DNA from: Thiohalocapsa sp.
Lineage (GTDB): Bacteria > Pseudomonadota > Gammaproteobacteria > Chromatiales > Chromatiaceae
NCBI RefSeq assembly: GCF_019695415.1
Contig: NZ_JAIFKJ010000414.1
Span: 1-8,251, forward strand
Direction: 5' to 3'
DNA length: 8,251 nt
Positions 1 to 7,048 of the stretch are shown in pieces. The notes beneath the pieces were generated by a model. It ran no database searches. It was not told the DNA's origin and saw only the letters and a program-made list of their open reading frames with translations. Both the position numbers and the translations under genes were made by a program. Position 1 is the stretch's first letter. Each line of letters starts with the position of its first letter.

Positions 1-117
1 AGCTGCCGGCGGACGTCGACCCCGGAACGCCAGCAACGGGTCAGGAAGCGGACCTCTGGCGGTTTCCCGGTATTTCCGGTGCACTTTCCAGGGCGAGGGC
101 CCGGGGGTTGCGGTGTC

Positions 118-1821
118 TCAGAGCACGTAGAGCAGGAGCGTGCACCCCAGCATTAAGGCCACCCACAGTACCATGCTGCCGGTGGGCCAAGTGCGAGCGA
201 GGATGCCGTGGGGGCCATGGTGGGCGTAGAGGATGCGGATCTGCCGACGCGCCCAGTCCAGGGCGCGTTCCTCCAGGCGGTCGCGGGCCTCGGCCGTGCG
301 CACCGTGAACTCCTCGGCCAACTCGTGGAGGAACTTGCGGTAGAACCAATCGAAGTCGAGGCTGATGGTGAGCGTGCGCTTCATCTGCTTCAGCAGCACG
401 AAGAACGCGAATCCGGCGAACAGCAGCAGCTGAAGCTGGCTAACCACATGCTCAACGGTGTAGGGCTGGTAGTCCACCGGGTAGGGCAGGATCGCGTACA
501 GGGGCGCCGGGAAAATGCCCAGGCCGATACACAGCCCCGAGAACAAGGTCATGGCCCGGCGTGTCTCGATGGGTGGCTCCGGCGGGCGCAGGCCGGAGTC
601 CTTCTGGAAGAACACGAACCAGGGGAACTTGATGCCGGCGTGCAGGAAGACGCCTGCGGACGCCGCGAGCAGCAGCAGCCAGACGACCAGCAGCCCCTCG
701 TGCGCCGAAGCCGCGGTTTCCAGGGATTTGGTGACGAAGCCCGACGTGAACGGGAACGCGGAGATGGCCAGGGCACCAATAATGCCGTGCATCGCCGTGC
801 GCGGCATGGTCTGGAACAGGCCGCCCAGGTCGGTGCACTTGCGCTTGCCGGTCATCATCAACACACCGCCGGCGGACATCAGCAGCAAGGCCTTGTAGAT
901 GATGTGCGCAAAGGCATGAGCCGCGGCGCCGTTCAGGGCCAGCTCGGTGCCGATACCGATAGCGCAGACCATAAAGCCCACCTGGTTCACAATGCTGTAG
1001 GCCAGGATGCGGCGCATGTCGTTCTCGAGCAGCGCGTAGATGATGCCGTAGAACACCATGTACAGGCCGATCCAGATCAGGATCTCGGCGCCCGGGAAGA
1101 TCACCAGCAGTGCGAATACGGCAGTCTTGGTGGTGAACGCAGACAGGAACACGGTGCCGCTGGGTGAGGCCTCGGGATAGGCATCGGCGATCCACGCCGA
1201 CAGTGGCGGCGCGCCAGCATTGACCAGGATCCCGATCAGCATCAGCGCCGTGCCCAGGCTGTTCGGCTCCAGTGCCTGGACGGCGAGACTGCCGGTGGCC
1301 GCCCAGTGGGCGACGATGCCGGCCATGAGCACGACGCCGCCGAGCAGATGCACCAACAGGTAGCGGAACGCGGCGCGGGCGGCGGCATCGGTTCCGGCCG
1401 CGAAGATCACGACCGTGGAGCCGATGGCCATCAGCTCCCAGAACACGAAGAGCGTCACCAGGTCCCCGGCGAAGGTGACGCCGATCGCGGAGCCGGCATA
1501 GACATAGGCCGCCACCAGCTCCAGCGTGCGCGCCTGGTGCATCGCGTAGAGCCCGCCAGTGAAGGCCATGATCGCGAACACGGTCGCGAACAGACGGCCC
1601 TCGGCGGTGGCGTGGACTGGGTCTAGTGCTAAGTCGAGGAAACCAACCGGCAGTGCCACGCCGTCCGGCACCAGCCAAACCAGCGCCAGCGTCGCCAGCG
1701 GCAGGCCGAGCAGCAGGTTGCGGCGCGCGGTGCCCTTGAGGGCTGGGATGAAGAAGGCCCCCAGCACCATGACCAGCGCCGGGGGAACCAGCGCCGGGGG
1801 CAGGGGGAGGTCAGTCATCAT
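118..1821 (-). CDS. Third Mrp-type antiporter subunit (NuoL/MrpD-like proton-conducting membrane subunit), 567 aa
   Basis: Polytopic membrane protein of the proton-conducting NuoL/M/N-MrpA/D family and the last gene of the operon. It probably forms one ion-translocating module of the complex. The TM5 glutamate is visible (Glu129 in VFWELMAIGS). Candidate channel lysines are Lys232 (FTTKTAVF), Lys310 (HIIYKALLLM) and Lys365 (GFVTKS), with a conserved NDMRRILAYS loop at 267-276. At the site where most relatives have a TM7 lysine followed by PLH, this protein has Asn201 and PLSAW (206-210). After the antiporter core (to about 478) comes LDFDWFYRK (488-496), a charged, probably amphipathic helix (about 497-532) and a terminal hydrophobic helix (549-566). 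This tail makes it longer than its two paralogues here and recalls the NuoL lateral-helix arrangement. The start is ATG ATG at 1821/1818, overlapping the small upstream gene by 8-11 bases; no clear Shine-Dalgarno is seen, so translational coupling is likely. It could equally be labelled subunit D or the MrpA N-terminal equivalent. Confidence 0.9.
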   Translation of the reverse strand: MMTDLPLPPALVPPALVMVLGAFFIPALKGTARRNLLLGLPLATLALVWLVPDGVALPVGFLDLALDPVHATAEGRLFATVFAIMAFTGGLYAMHQARTLELVAAYVYAGSAIGVTFAGDLVTLFVFWELMAIGSTVVIFAAGTDAAARAAFRYLLVHLLGGVVLMAGIVAHWAATGSLAVQALEPNSLGTALMLIGILVNAGAPPLSAWIADAYPEASPSGTVFLSAFTTKTAVFALLVIFPGAEILIWIGLYMVFYGIIYALLENDMRRILAYSIVNQVGFMVCAIGIGTELALNGAAAHAFAHIIYKALLLMSAGGVLMMTGKRKCTDLGGLFQTMPRTAMHGIIGALAISAFPFTSGFVTKSLETAASAHEGLLVVWLLLLAASAGVFLHAGIKFPWFVFFQKDSGLRPPEPPIETRRAMTLFSGLCIGLGIFPAPLYAILPYPVDYQPYTVEHVVSQLQLLLFAGFAFFVLLKQMKRTLTISLDFDWFYRKFLHELAEEFTVRTAEARDRLEERALDWARRQIRILYAHHGPHGILARTWPTGSMVLWVALMLGCTLLLYVL

Positions 1822-2071
1822 AGTAGTCGTCCGGGCGCTTCAGGAAGATGCCCAGCACCTTGGCCAGGATGACCATGGCCGCACAGGTGGCGAAGCCATA
1901 CCAGGCGTAGAAGCCGACGCTGGCGTCGAGACGGAAGTCCGTGCCCGGAAAATGGGCATGGTGATGGATGAACAGCCCTGGCAGCAGCGCCAGCGCCAGG
2001 ATCACGAACTGAGCCAGCCACAGCTTGCTGCGGTTTTGCTTGCGATACAGCCAGTGTGTCTGCTCCGACAT
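1811..2071 (-). CDS. Small two-helix membrane protein of the Mrp-like cluster, 86 aa
   Basis: Function is unknown to me, but it is very probably a real accessory subunit. From ATG 2071 the product starts MSEQTHWLYRKQNRSKLW. One hydrophobic helix follows (about 18-34, LAQFVILALALLPGLFI), then a histidine-rich loop (HHHAHF), an aromatic segment GFYAWYGFATCAAM, a second helix and an acidic end (KRPDDYYDD). The basic N-terminus suggests it is cytoplasmic, so both ends probably face the cytoplasm. An in-frame upstream ATG at 2110 would add 13 residues and overlap the preceding gene by 29 bases. I prefer 2071 because GAGGTG sits 6 bases before it and the preceding gene stops at 2082-2084. From memory, similar small proteins ending in a DDYYD-like motif accompany MrpA-less Mrp-like clusters, but I cannot confirm this here. 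Its place between two antiporter genes suggests it packs between those modules or helps assemble them. Confidence 0.82.
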   Translation of the reverse strand: MSEQTHWLYRKQNRSKLWLAQFVILALALLPGLFIHHHAHFPGTDFRLDASVGFYAWYGFATCAAMVILAKVLGIFLKRPDDYYDD

Positions 2072-2077
2072 GGTGGG

Positions 2078-2083
2078 CACCTC
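2078..2083 (-). promoter_or_regulatory. Shine-Dalgarno GAGGTG deciding the start of the small membrane protein
   Basis: GAGGTG on the minus strand lies 6 bases before ATG 2071 and overlaps the TGA stop (2082-2084) of the upstream antiporter gene. This favours the 86-residue start over the upstream ATG at 2110. Confidence 0.6.
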
Positions 2084-3581
2084 ATCCGGCGGCGGGTGCG
2101 CTGCGGCCAACCAGTTGGTCGGCCAGCTCCAGCGGCACCTGGTGGAACAGGAACAGCAGCACCGTCAGCGCCGCTGTGGCAGTGAGGGCGATGACGATGG
2201 GCAGCGGCGCCTCGCCGTGGTCGGCCGGATCGTCATCCGCCGGCCGGGCGAACGCGCTGAAGACGATTGGCGCGAAGTAGGCCGCGTTCAGCAGCGTGGA
2301 CAGCACAACAACGCCGACGGCGAGCAGCTGTCCGGTCTCCAGCGCGCCGGCCAGGATGTACCACTTGGAGATGAATCCAGCCGCCGGCGGCACCCCGATC
2401 ATGGACAGAGAGCCGATGGCGAAGGCAGTCATGGTCCAGGGCATGCGCCAGCCGATCCCGCGCAGCTGAGACACCTCAGTCTTGTGGGCCGCCGTGTAGA
2501 TGGCTCCGGCGGCGAAGAAGAGCGTGATCTTGCCGAAGGCGTGGGCGGCAATGTGCAGCGCGGCACCCACCACGGACAATGGCGCCAGGATGGCGGCACC
2601 GAGCACCACGTAAGACAGCTGGCTCACCGTCGAGTAGGCAAGCCGGCGCTTCAGGTTATCTTGGCGCAGCGCGATCAGCGAGCCGAGGATAATGGTGAAT
2701 GCGGCGATGTAGAGCAGCCACTGGGCCGCGGCCACCCCCTGCAGCGTCTCGATGCCGAAGGTGAAGACGATAACTTTGACGACGCTGAAGACGCCGGCCT
2801 TGACCACGGCCACGGCATGCAGCAGCGCACTTACCGGCGTCGGCGCCACCATCGCCGCCGGCAGCCAGCGGTGCATGGGCATCAGCGCCGCCTTGCCGAT
2901 GCCGTACATGAACAGGAAGAACAAGAGCCCGACCACCACCGGCGGCAGGGCCGGGGCGATGTTGGCCAGCAGGCCGCCCGGAATAAACTCTGTACTGCCA
3001 GCGATGGCCTGGGTCCAGATGACGGCGGGCAGCAGGAGGCCAATGGAGGTGGCAATCAGAATCCCGAGATAGACCCGGCCGCCGGCGCGGGCGGCATCAT
3101 TGCCCTTGTGCGTCACCAGCGGATAGGTGGACAGCGTCAGGATCTCGTAGAACAGGAACAGCGTAAACAGATTCGCCGAAAAGGCGACGCCCATGGTCGC
3201 GAACAGCGCAATGGCGAAGAAGACGTAGAAGCGGGTCTGATGCTGCTCAGCGTTTCCGCGCATGTAGCCGATGGAGTAGACCGAGTTGATCGGCCACAAC
3301 AGGGATGCTACAGCGGCAAACAGCATGCCCAGCGGCTCCAGCCGCAAGGCGATGGCGATGCCCGGGATCGGCTCGGCGAAGACCCACTCGGGGCGCGCGC
3401 CTGCGAGCACGGCCGGCAGCAGGCTGAGCACAGTCAGGAGCAAGAGCCCCGCCGTGACCAGGGTCACCCCCTCACGCAGGTTGGCCCAGCGTCCGGTGAC
3501 CCAGATGCCCACCGCGCCAGCCAGCGGCAGGGCCAGCGCCAGCACCATGCGCAGGGCGTCGCTGTCCATGGCCGCGATCAT
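2082..3581 (-). CDS. Second Mrp-type antiporter subunit (NuoL/MrpD-like), 499 aa
   Basis: A second copy of the NuoL/M/N-MrpD proton-conducting module, of normal length for about 14 transmembrane helices. Family marks are in order: SIGYMRG (103-109); the TM5 glutamate Glu146 (LFYEILTLSTYPL); the TM7 lysine Lys230 in GIGKAALMPMHRWLPAAM; PTPVSALLHAVAVVKAG with His255 and the TM8 lysine Lys261; KRRLAYSTVSQLSY (311-324); AHAFGKITLFF with His347 and Lys351; and GFISKWY with Lys406. All expected proton-path residues are therefore present, so it should be a competent module. It starts with ATG at 3581 in a 4-base ATGA overlap with mrpD and has GGAG 7 bases upstream. An internal ATG at 3569 is a less likely start. 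It resembles MrpA-N/NuoL in the GYM and PTPVSALLHA motifs, so it may fill the MrpA antiporter role in this MrpA-less cluster. That role is inference. Confidence 0.93.
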   Translation of the reverse strand: MIAAMDSDALRMVLALALPLAGAVGIWVTGRWANLREGVTLVTAGLLLLTVLSLLPAVLAGARPEWVFAEPIPGIAIALRLEPLGMLFAAVASLLWPINSVYSIGYMRGNAEQHQTRFYVFFAIALFATMGVAFSANLFTLFLFYEILTLSTYPLVTHKGNDAARAGGRVYLGILIATSIGLLLPAVIWTQAIAGSTEFIPGGLLANIAPALPPVVVGLLFFLFMYGIGKAALMPMHRWLPAAMVAPTPVSALLHAVAVVKAGVFSVVKVIVFTFGIETLQGVAAAQWLLYIAAFTIILGSLIALRQDNLKRRLAYSTVSQLSYVVLGAAILAPLSVVGAALHIAAHAFGKITLFFAAGAIYTAAHKTEVSQLRGIGWRMPWTMTAFAIGSLSMIGVPPAAGFISKWYILAGALETGQLLAVGVVVLSTLLNAAYFAPIVFSAFARPADDDPADHGEAPLPIVIALTATAALTVLLFLFHQVPLELADQLVGRSAPAAG

Positions 3582-5065
3582 GGCGCCACTCCACCCGCGT
3601 ACAGCCCGACCGCGATGTCAGTCGCGAGCCCGACCGTGAGGCCGGTGGCGATACCGAAGTACAGGTTGGCGCCCACCAGCACCCAGGTCGGCAGCAGCAG
3701 CACCAGCGGGGCCTCGCTCACCGGCGGCGCATCGGCCGGCCGCTCGGCGAAATAGGCAGTCTCGACGACGCGCCAGATGTAGACCACGGCCACCAGCGAC
3801 GTGACCAGCACCAGCACCACCACGGGCCACCAGCCATTCTCCAGCGCGGCTTGGATCAGATACCACTTGGAAATGAAGCCCACCGTGCCCGGTACGCCAA
3901 TGAGGCTGAGACCTCCGAGCACGAAGGCCGCCATGGTCCAGGGCATATCACGGGCGGCGCCCGCGATCTCGTGCAGCCGGCTGCCGCCGATGCGGTACAC
4001 CAGGGCGCCAACGGCGAGGAACAGCGCGCCTTTCATCAACGCGTGGTTGAACAGATGCAGCAGCGCCGCCGTAAGCCCGGTGACGCTCATCGCACCGATG
4101 CCGAGCAGCATGTAGCCGATCTGGGCTACGGACGAGTACGCCAGCATGCGCTTGATGCCGTGCTGGAACGCAGCGACGACGGAGCCGATGAAGACCCCCG
4201 CAGCGGCCAGCGGCAGCACCAGCAGCTGCACATGCATCTCACCAAAGGTGAACGCAGGCCCGAAGACGGTGTAGACGAAGCGGATCATCGCGTACAGCGC
4301 AACCTTGGTGGCGGTGGCCGCCAAGAAGGCCGTGACCACCGATGGCGCGAAGGCGTAGGCGTTCGGCAGCCACAGGTGCAGCGGGAACATGGCCAGTTTC
4401 AGGGCCAGGCCCACGACGATGAAGGCAAAGGCGGTGTGCAGTGTGCTGGAGCCCTCCATGGACGCAATGCGCGCAGCGATGTCGGCCATGTTCAGCGTGC
4501 CGGTCAGCATATACAGCAGCCCGACGCCGATAATGTAGAAGGTGGCACCGATGGTGCCCATGATCAGGTATTGGTAGGACGACGTCAGTGCGCGCCGATT
4601 GCGGCCCAGGCTGATCAGGGCGTAGGTGGACAGAGACGAGATCTCCAGCAGCACAAACAGATTGAAAGCATCGCCGGTGATAACGATGCCGAGAAGCCCC
4701 GCCAGGCACAGCAGCAGCAGCGTGTAGAAGATGGCGTGCAGCCGGGCGGGGATTTCGCGGCTGACGCTGCGCCAGGAGTACGGCAGCACGACGGCGCCGA
4801 TCGCCGAGACGATCAGCAGCACGTAGGCCGCCAGCCGGTCGACGACGTAGTCGATACCCCAGGGCGGCTCCCAATCGCCAAAGGCGTAGTGCAGCACACC
4901 GCCCGCGCGCACCTGCCATAGCAGCACAATGCTGATGGCGAGCACGGTCCAGGCGATCAGCGTCGCCACCACCCAGGCGGGGCGGCCGCGGCTCAACAGC
5001 AGGCACAGGGGTGCGCCCAGCAGCGGCAGCACCACCAACAGGGCGGGTAGGTTGTCGAGGATCAC
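3578..5065 (-). CDS. mrpD: Na+/H+ antiporter subunit D (MrpD/MnhD), 495 aa
   Basis: Antiporter subunit of the Mrp complex, homologous to NuoN/NuoM; it translocates protons (and possibly Na+) across the inner membrane. Numbering here is from the alternative TTG at 5068, one residue longer. The TM5 glutamate is Glu142 (VLLEISSLSTYAL). The TM7 lysine is Lys224 (ALKLAMFPLHLWLPNAY), the TM8 lysine Lys255 (TATKVALY). HGIKRMLAYSSVAQIGY spans 303-319, NHALMKGALF carries His342 and Lys346, and GFISKWY carries Lys401. Length and motifs match full-length MrpD, with no lesion. I chose GTG at 5065 because it gives a GTGA overlap with the mrpC stop (5062-5064), with AGGA about 9 bases upstream. It sits directly after mrpC, as in classical mrp operons, and is followed by a paralogue probably derived from the same ancestral module. 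Confidence 0.95.
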   Translation of the reverse strand: MILDNLPALLVVLPLLGAPLCLLLSRGRPAWVVATLIAWTVLAISIVLLWQVRAGGVLHYAFGDWEPPWGIDYVVDRLAAYVLLIVSAIGAVVLPYSWRSVSREIPARLHAIFYTLLLLCLAGLLGIVITGDAFNLFVLLEISSLSTYALISLGRNRRALTSSYQYLIMGTIGATFYIIGVGLLYMLTGTLNMADIAARIASMEGSSTLHTAFAFIVVGLALKLAMFPLHLWLPNAYAFAPSVVTAFLAATATKVALYAMIRFVYTVFGPAFTFGEMHVQLLVLPLAAAGVFIGSVVAAFQHGIKRMLAYSSVAQIGYMLLGIGAMSVTGLTAALLHLFNHALMKGALFLAVGALVYRIGGSRLHEIAGAARDMPWTMAAFVLGGLSLIGVPGTVGFISKWYLIQAALENGWWPVVVLVLVTSLVAVVYIWRVVETAYFAERPADAPPVSEAPLVLLLPTWVLVGANLYFGIATGLTVGLATDIAVGLYAGGVAP

Positions 5066-5415
5066 CAATCGTCGTCCTGCTCGTGGATCTCGTCTTCCTC
5101 GATGGTCCCGTAGGCCTCTTTGATGCGCACCGCCAGCGCCAGGCCCAGCGCAGTGGTGGCCACACCGACAACGATGGCGGTGAGGATCAGCACATGGGGC
5201 AGCGGGTTGGAGTAGATCGCCTCGCCGGCGACGATGATGGGCGCCGTGCCCTCGTCCACCTTGCCCATGGAGATATAGAGCAGGAACACCGAGCTCTGGA
5301 AGATGTTCAGACCGACGATCTTCTTCACCAGGTTGCCGCGCGCGACCACCACATAGAAGCCGGTCATCATCAGGAAGAAGACCACGTAGTAGTTGTACTG
5401 GCCGATCCAGTCCAC
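5062..5415 (-). CDS. mrpC: Na+/H+ antiporter subunit C (MrpC/MnhC, NuoK-like), 117 aa
   Basis: Small three-helix subunit homologous to NuoK, which links the antiporter modules to the rest of the complex. Helices are at roughly 9-25, 31-50 and 73-97. Family marks are GLNIFQSSV (35-43) and NPLPHVLILTAIVVGVATTA (70-89). The tail is strongly acidic (IEEDEIHEQDDDW, 105-117) and probably cytoplasmic. The start is GTG at 5415, one base after the mrpB stop (5417-5419), with AGGAG 7 bases upstream. Length is typical of the family. Its 3' end overlaps the start of mrpD by 4 bases. Confidence 0.95.
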   Translation of the reverse strand: MDWIGQYNYYVVFFLMMTGFYVVVARGNLVKKIVGLNIFQSSVFLLYISMGKVDEGTAPIIVAGEAIYSNPLPHVLILTAIVVGVATTALGLALAVRIKEAYGTIEEDEIHEQDDDW

Positions 5416-5416
5416 G

Positions 5417-5833
5417 TCAGGGCTCCTGGGTGATGAACGCGAAGAAGATCACCAGCATCACCGAGGCGACGGTCACGCCGACGCCAAGCTCGATGAGCAG
5501 GATGCCGTAATGCTGCCCGTGCACTGCATCATGGGCCAGCACGTCGTAGTTCAGGAAATGGCCGCCCAAGAGCACGGTGGCGATGCCGACGCCGCCGTAA
5601 AGCAGCACGCCGAGGGCCGCCAGCGGAGTCAACAGCCGGGGCGGCATGATGCGCATGGCGGCATCCGGACCGTTGGTGAGCGCATACAGGATGATGCCGG
5701 CGGCGAAGATCACACCGGCTTGGAAACCGCCTCCGGGCCCGAAATCGCCATGAAACTGGACATAGAGCGCGAACAGCAAGATGAAGGGGATCAGCAGCTT
5801 GGCGATCACCTTCAGGACGATGTCATGACTCAT
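5417..5833 (-). CDS. mrpB: Na+/H+ antiporter subunit B (MrpB/MnhB domain), 138 aa
   Basis: MnhB-domain membrane protein with four predicted helices. The family signature HGDFGPGGGFQAGVI lies at 28-42, followed by FAAGIILYAL. The last helix carries ELGVGVTVASVMLVIFF (115-131). The start ATG at 5833 overlaps the stop of the upstream DUF4040 gene as ATGA. GGAGGG lies about 11 bases upstream, slightly far but usable. It corresponds to MbhF of membrane-bound hydrogenases and to the C-terminal part of MrpB in bacteria. The order (MbhD/E)-MnhB-MnhC-MrpD is the conserved core of the Mrp/MBH membrane arm. Confidence 0.94.
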   Translation of the reverse strand: MSHDIVLKVIAKLLIPFILLFALYVQFHGDFGPGGGFQAGVIFAAGIILYALTNGPDAAMRIMPPRLLTPLAALGVLLYGGVGIATVLLGGHFLNYDVLAHDAVHGQHYGILLIELGVGVTVASVMLVIFFAFITQEP

Positions 5834-6390
5834 CCGGGTCGTGTCCCTCCGTCATCGTCGGTGTCCTCGGCACCCTCGTCGCGACGCCGCCGGCCGCCGA
5901 TGCCGAGCAGGGCCAGTACCCCAACGCCGGCCGTAAACACCACCACCGTCTCGCCCAGGGTGTCGAAGCCGCGGTAGCTGGCGAGCACCGACGTCACCAT
6001 GTTCGGGACGCCGACCTCCGTAGGCGAGTCTTCGATGTAACGCGGCGCCACATGGTGGTGCACCGGCGCGGCCGGGTCGCCGAAGCGGGGCATATCGCGG
6101 GTGCCCCACAGCAAGACCCCGCCGGTGATCGTGACCACCAACAGCGGCAGCAGCGGTGAATGCCGCGGCGCTACCTGTCGATGCCCGGTGAGGCGCAGCG
6201 TCCCCAGCATCAGCATGGTGGCGATACCGGCGCCCACAGCGGCCTCGGTGAAGGCCACGTCGACGGCATCCAGCGCGATGAATATGCCGGCGGTGACCAG
6301 GCTGTAGATGCCGGACAACATGACCACGGCAAACAGGCTGCGCAGGCGGACTACGGCCAGCGCGGTGGCGACCAGGAAGGTCAGCAGCAC
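5830..6390 (-). CDS. Fused MbhD/MbhE-like (DUF4040) antiporter subunit, 186 aa from GTG 6390
   Basis: Equivalent of the C-terminal part of a classical MrpA, here a separate protein. Residues about 1-66 form the MbhD/DUF4040 (NuoJ-like) domain with AVVMLSGIYSLVTAGIF and DVAFTEAAVGAG (44-55, Glu49 the conserved membrane glutamate). A helix at about 80-96 follows, then a linker with HHH (111-113). The MbhE-like part is at about 128-163 (PNMVTSVLASYRGFDTLGE). The tail is highly charged: four arginines (167-170), then acidic residues. GTG at 6390 is the first conventional start but has no Shine-Dalgarno. A good AAGGAG stands 7 bases before an in-frame ATC at 6411, which would add seven residues (xSQLIDI) and complete the first helix. 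The true start is thus probably 6411 and overlaps the end of mrpG. The stop overlaps mrpB by 4 bases. Confidence 0.9.
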   Translation of the reverse strand: MLLTFLVATALAVVRLRSLFAVVMLSGIYSLVTAGIFIALDAVDVAFTEAAVGAGIATMLMLGTLRLTGHRQVAPRHSPLLPLLVVTITGGVLLWGTRDMPRFGDPAAPVHHHVAPRYIEDSPTEVGVPNMVTSVLASYRGFDTLGETVVVFTAGVGVLALLGIGGRRRRDEGAEDTDDDGGTRPG

Positions 6391-6398
6391 GATGTCGA

Positions 6399-6767
6399 TC
6401 AGTTGGCTGATGACTCGTCTCCTTGGTCAGCGTCAATGACCTCGGCTTCGGCGGGCTCGACCCGGGTGTGCATCGCGGCTCGGGCCAGCGCATGGCTCGC
6501 CACCGGGCTCGTGTACCACAGGAAAATCAGGATAAACAGCAGCTTGACAGTAACCAGCGTGAAGCCCGCCTGGAGCATCAGCCCGGCCAGGATCATACCG
6601 GCGCTCAGCGTGTCCGTGACCCCGGCGGCATGCAGACGGGTATAGAAATCCGGGAAGCGGATGACGCCGACCGCTCCGGAGATGCTGAGGAACACACCGC
6701 CGATCAAGAGCGCCATGCTGAGTAGGTCCAGCAGCAAGTCTGGGAATAGCGGTGGCAGCAGATCCAT
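6399..6767 (-). CDS. mrpG: Na+/H+ antiporter subunit G (MrpG/MnhG), 122 aa
   Basis: Three-helix subunit of the Mrp complex. The family signature is intact: GAVGVIRFPDFYTRLHAAGV followed directly by TDTLSA (31-56). A third helix includes VKLLFILIFLWYTSPVASHA (74-93). The C-terminus is acidic (EPAEAEVIDADQGDESS). It starts with ATG 6767, sharing one base with the mrpF stop (TGATG), so re-initiation is likely. Length is typical. Its 3' coding end contains the Shine-Dalgarno for the next gene. Confidence 0.95.
   Translation of the reverse strand: MDLLPPLFPDLLLDLLSMALLIGGVFLSISGAVGVIRFPDFYTRLHAAGVTDTLSAGMILAGLMLQAGFTLVTVKLLFILIFLWYTSPVASHALARAAMHTRVEPAEAEVIDADQGDESSAN
6419..6424 (-). promoter_or_regulatory. 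Shine-Dalgarno AAGGAG in front of an ATC codon (DUF4040 gene)
   Basis: AAGGAG on the minus strand lies inside the end of mrpG. The next codon at ideal distance (7 bases) in the DUF4040 frame is ATC (6411-6409), not ATG/GTG/TTG. The nearest conventional start, GTG 6390, is 28 bases away. The site points to an ATC start, or to an ATG that has been mutated or misread. Confidence 0.55.
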
Positions 6768-7048
6768 CAGAACTCGTCCGGGCGCGGCTGCTGCTCACTG
6801 TCGGCGATCCCCTCAACGAACTTGAGCACCGCGATAACGCCGATGAAGTTGATCAGCGCGTAGGTGATTGCGATGTCGAGGAAATCCGGACGGCCGGTCA
6901 AAAAGCCGTAAACCGCGATCAGCAGCACCGTCTTGGTGCCGAACATATTCACGGCGAGGATACGATCGCAGACGGTCGGCCCCAGAAAGGCCCGCGCCAA
7001 CGCCAGTGCCATGACTACCAAGATGCAGATGGCGGCGGCCGCGAACAT
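6767..7048 (-). CDS. mrpF: Na+/H+ antiporter subunit F (MrpF/MnhF), 93 aa
   Basis: Three-helix subunit of the Mrp complex. The family signature RAFLGPTVCDRILAVN lies at 19-34 and the third helix FLDIAITYALINFIGVIAVL at 56-75, with the conserved aspartate Asp58. ATG 7048 shares one base with the mrpE stop (TGATG). AAGGGA lies a short distance upstream, so both ribosome binding and coupling are possible. Length matches the family. The C-terminus is polar and acidic (DSEQQPRPDEF). Confidence 0.95.
   Translation of the reverse strand: MFAAAAICILVVMALALARAFLGPTVCDRILAVNMFGTKTVLLIAVYGFLTGRPDFLDIAITYALINFIGVIAVLKFVEGIADSEQQPRPDEF

Noticed and set aside
28..61. Inverted repeat cgccag ... ctggcg downstream of the operon as a possible terminator
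   Set aside because: The stem is only 6 bases with a 22-base loop and no T-run follows on the minus strand. Such matches are common in GC-rich DNA.
208..1167. Plus-strand open frame (319 codons) opposite the third antiporter gene
   Set aside because: Glutamine/glycine-rich antisense shadow of a conserved membrane protein.
452..1678. Minus-strand open frame (408 codons) in another frame within the third antiporter gene
   Set aside because: Arg/Gly/His-rich out-of-frame translation. The overlapping frame has all family motifs without interruption.
2025..3755. Long plus-strand open frame (576 codons) opposite the second antiporter gene
   Set aside because: Its product is Q/G/R/H/D-rich and low in complexity, without domains or membrane segments. 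It lies exactly antisense to a clear antiporter gene and arises from GC-rich third positions.
3851..4921. Plus-strand open frame (356 codons) opposite mrpD
   Set aside because: Same antisense composition artefact (Q/H/D/G-rich), no recognisable motif, and mrpD is intact on the other strand.
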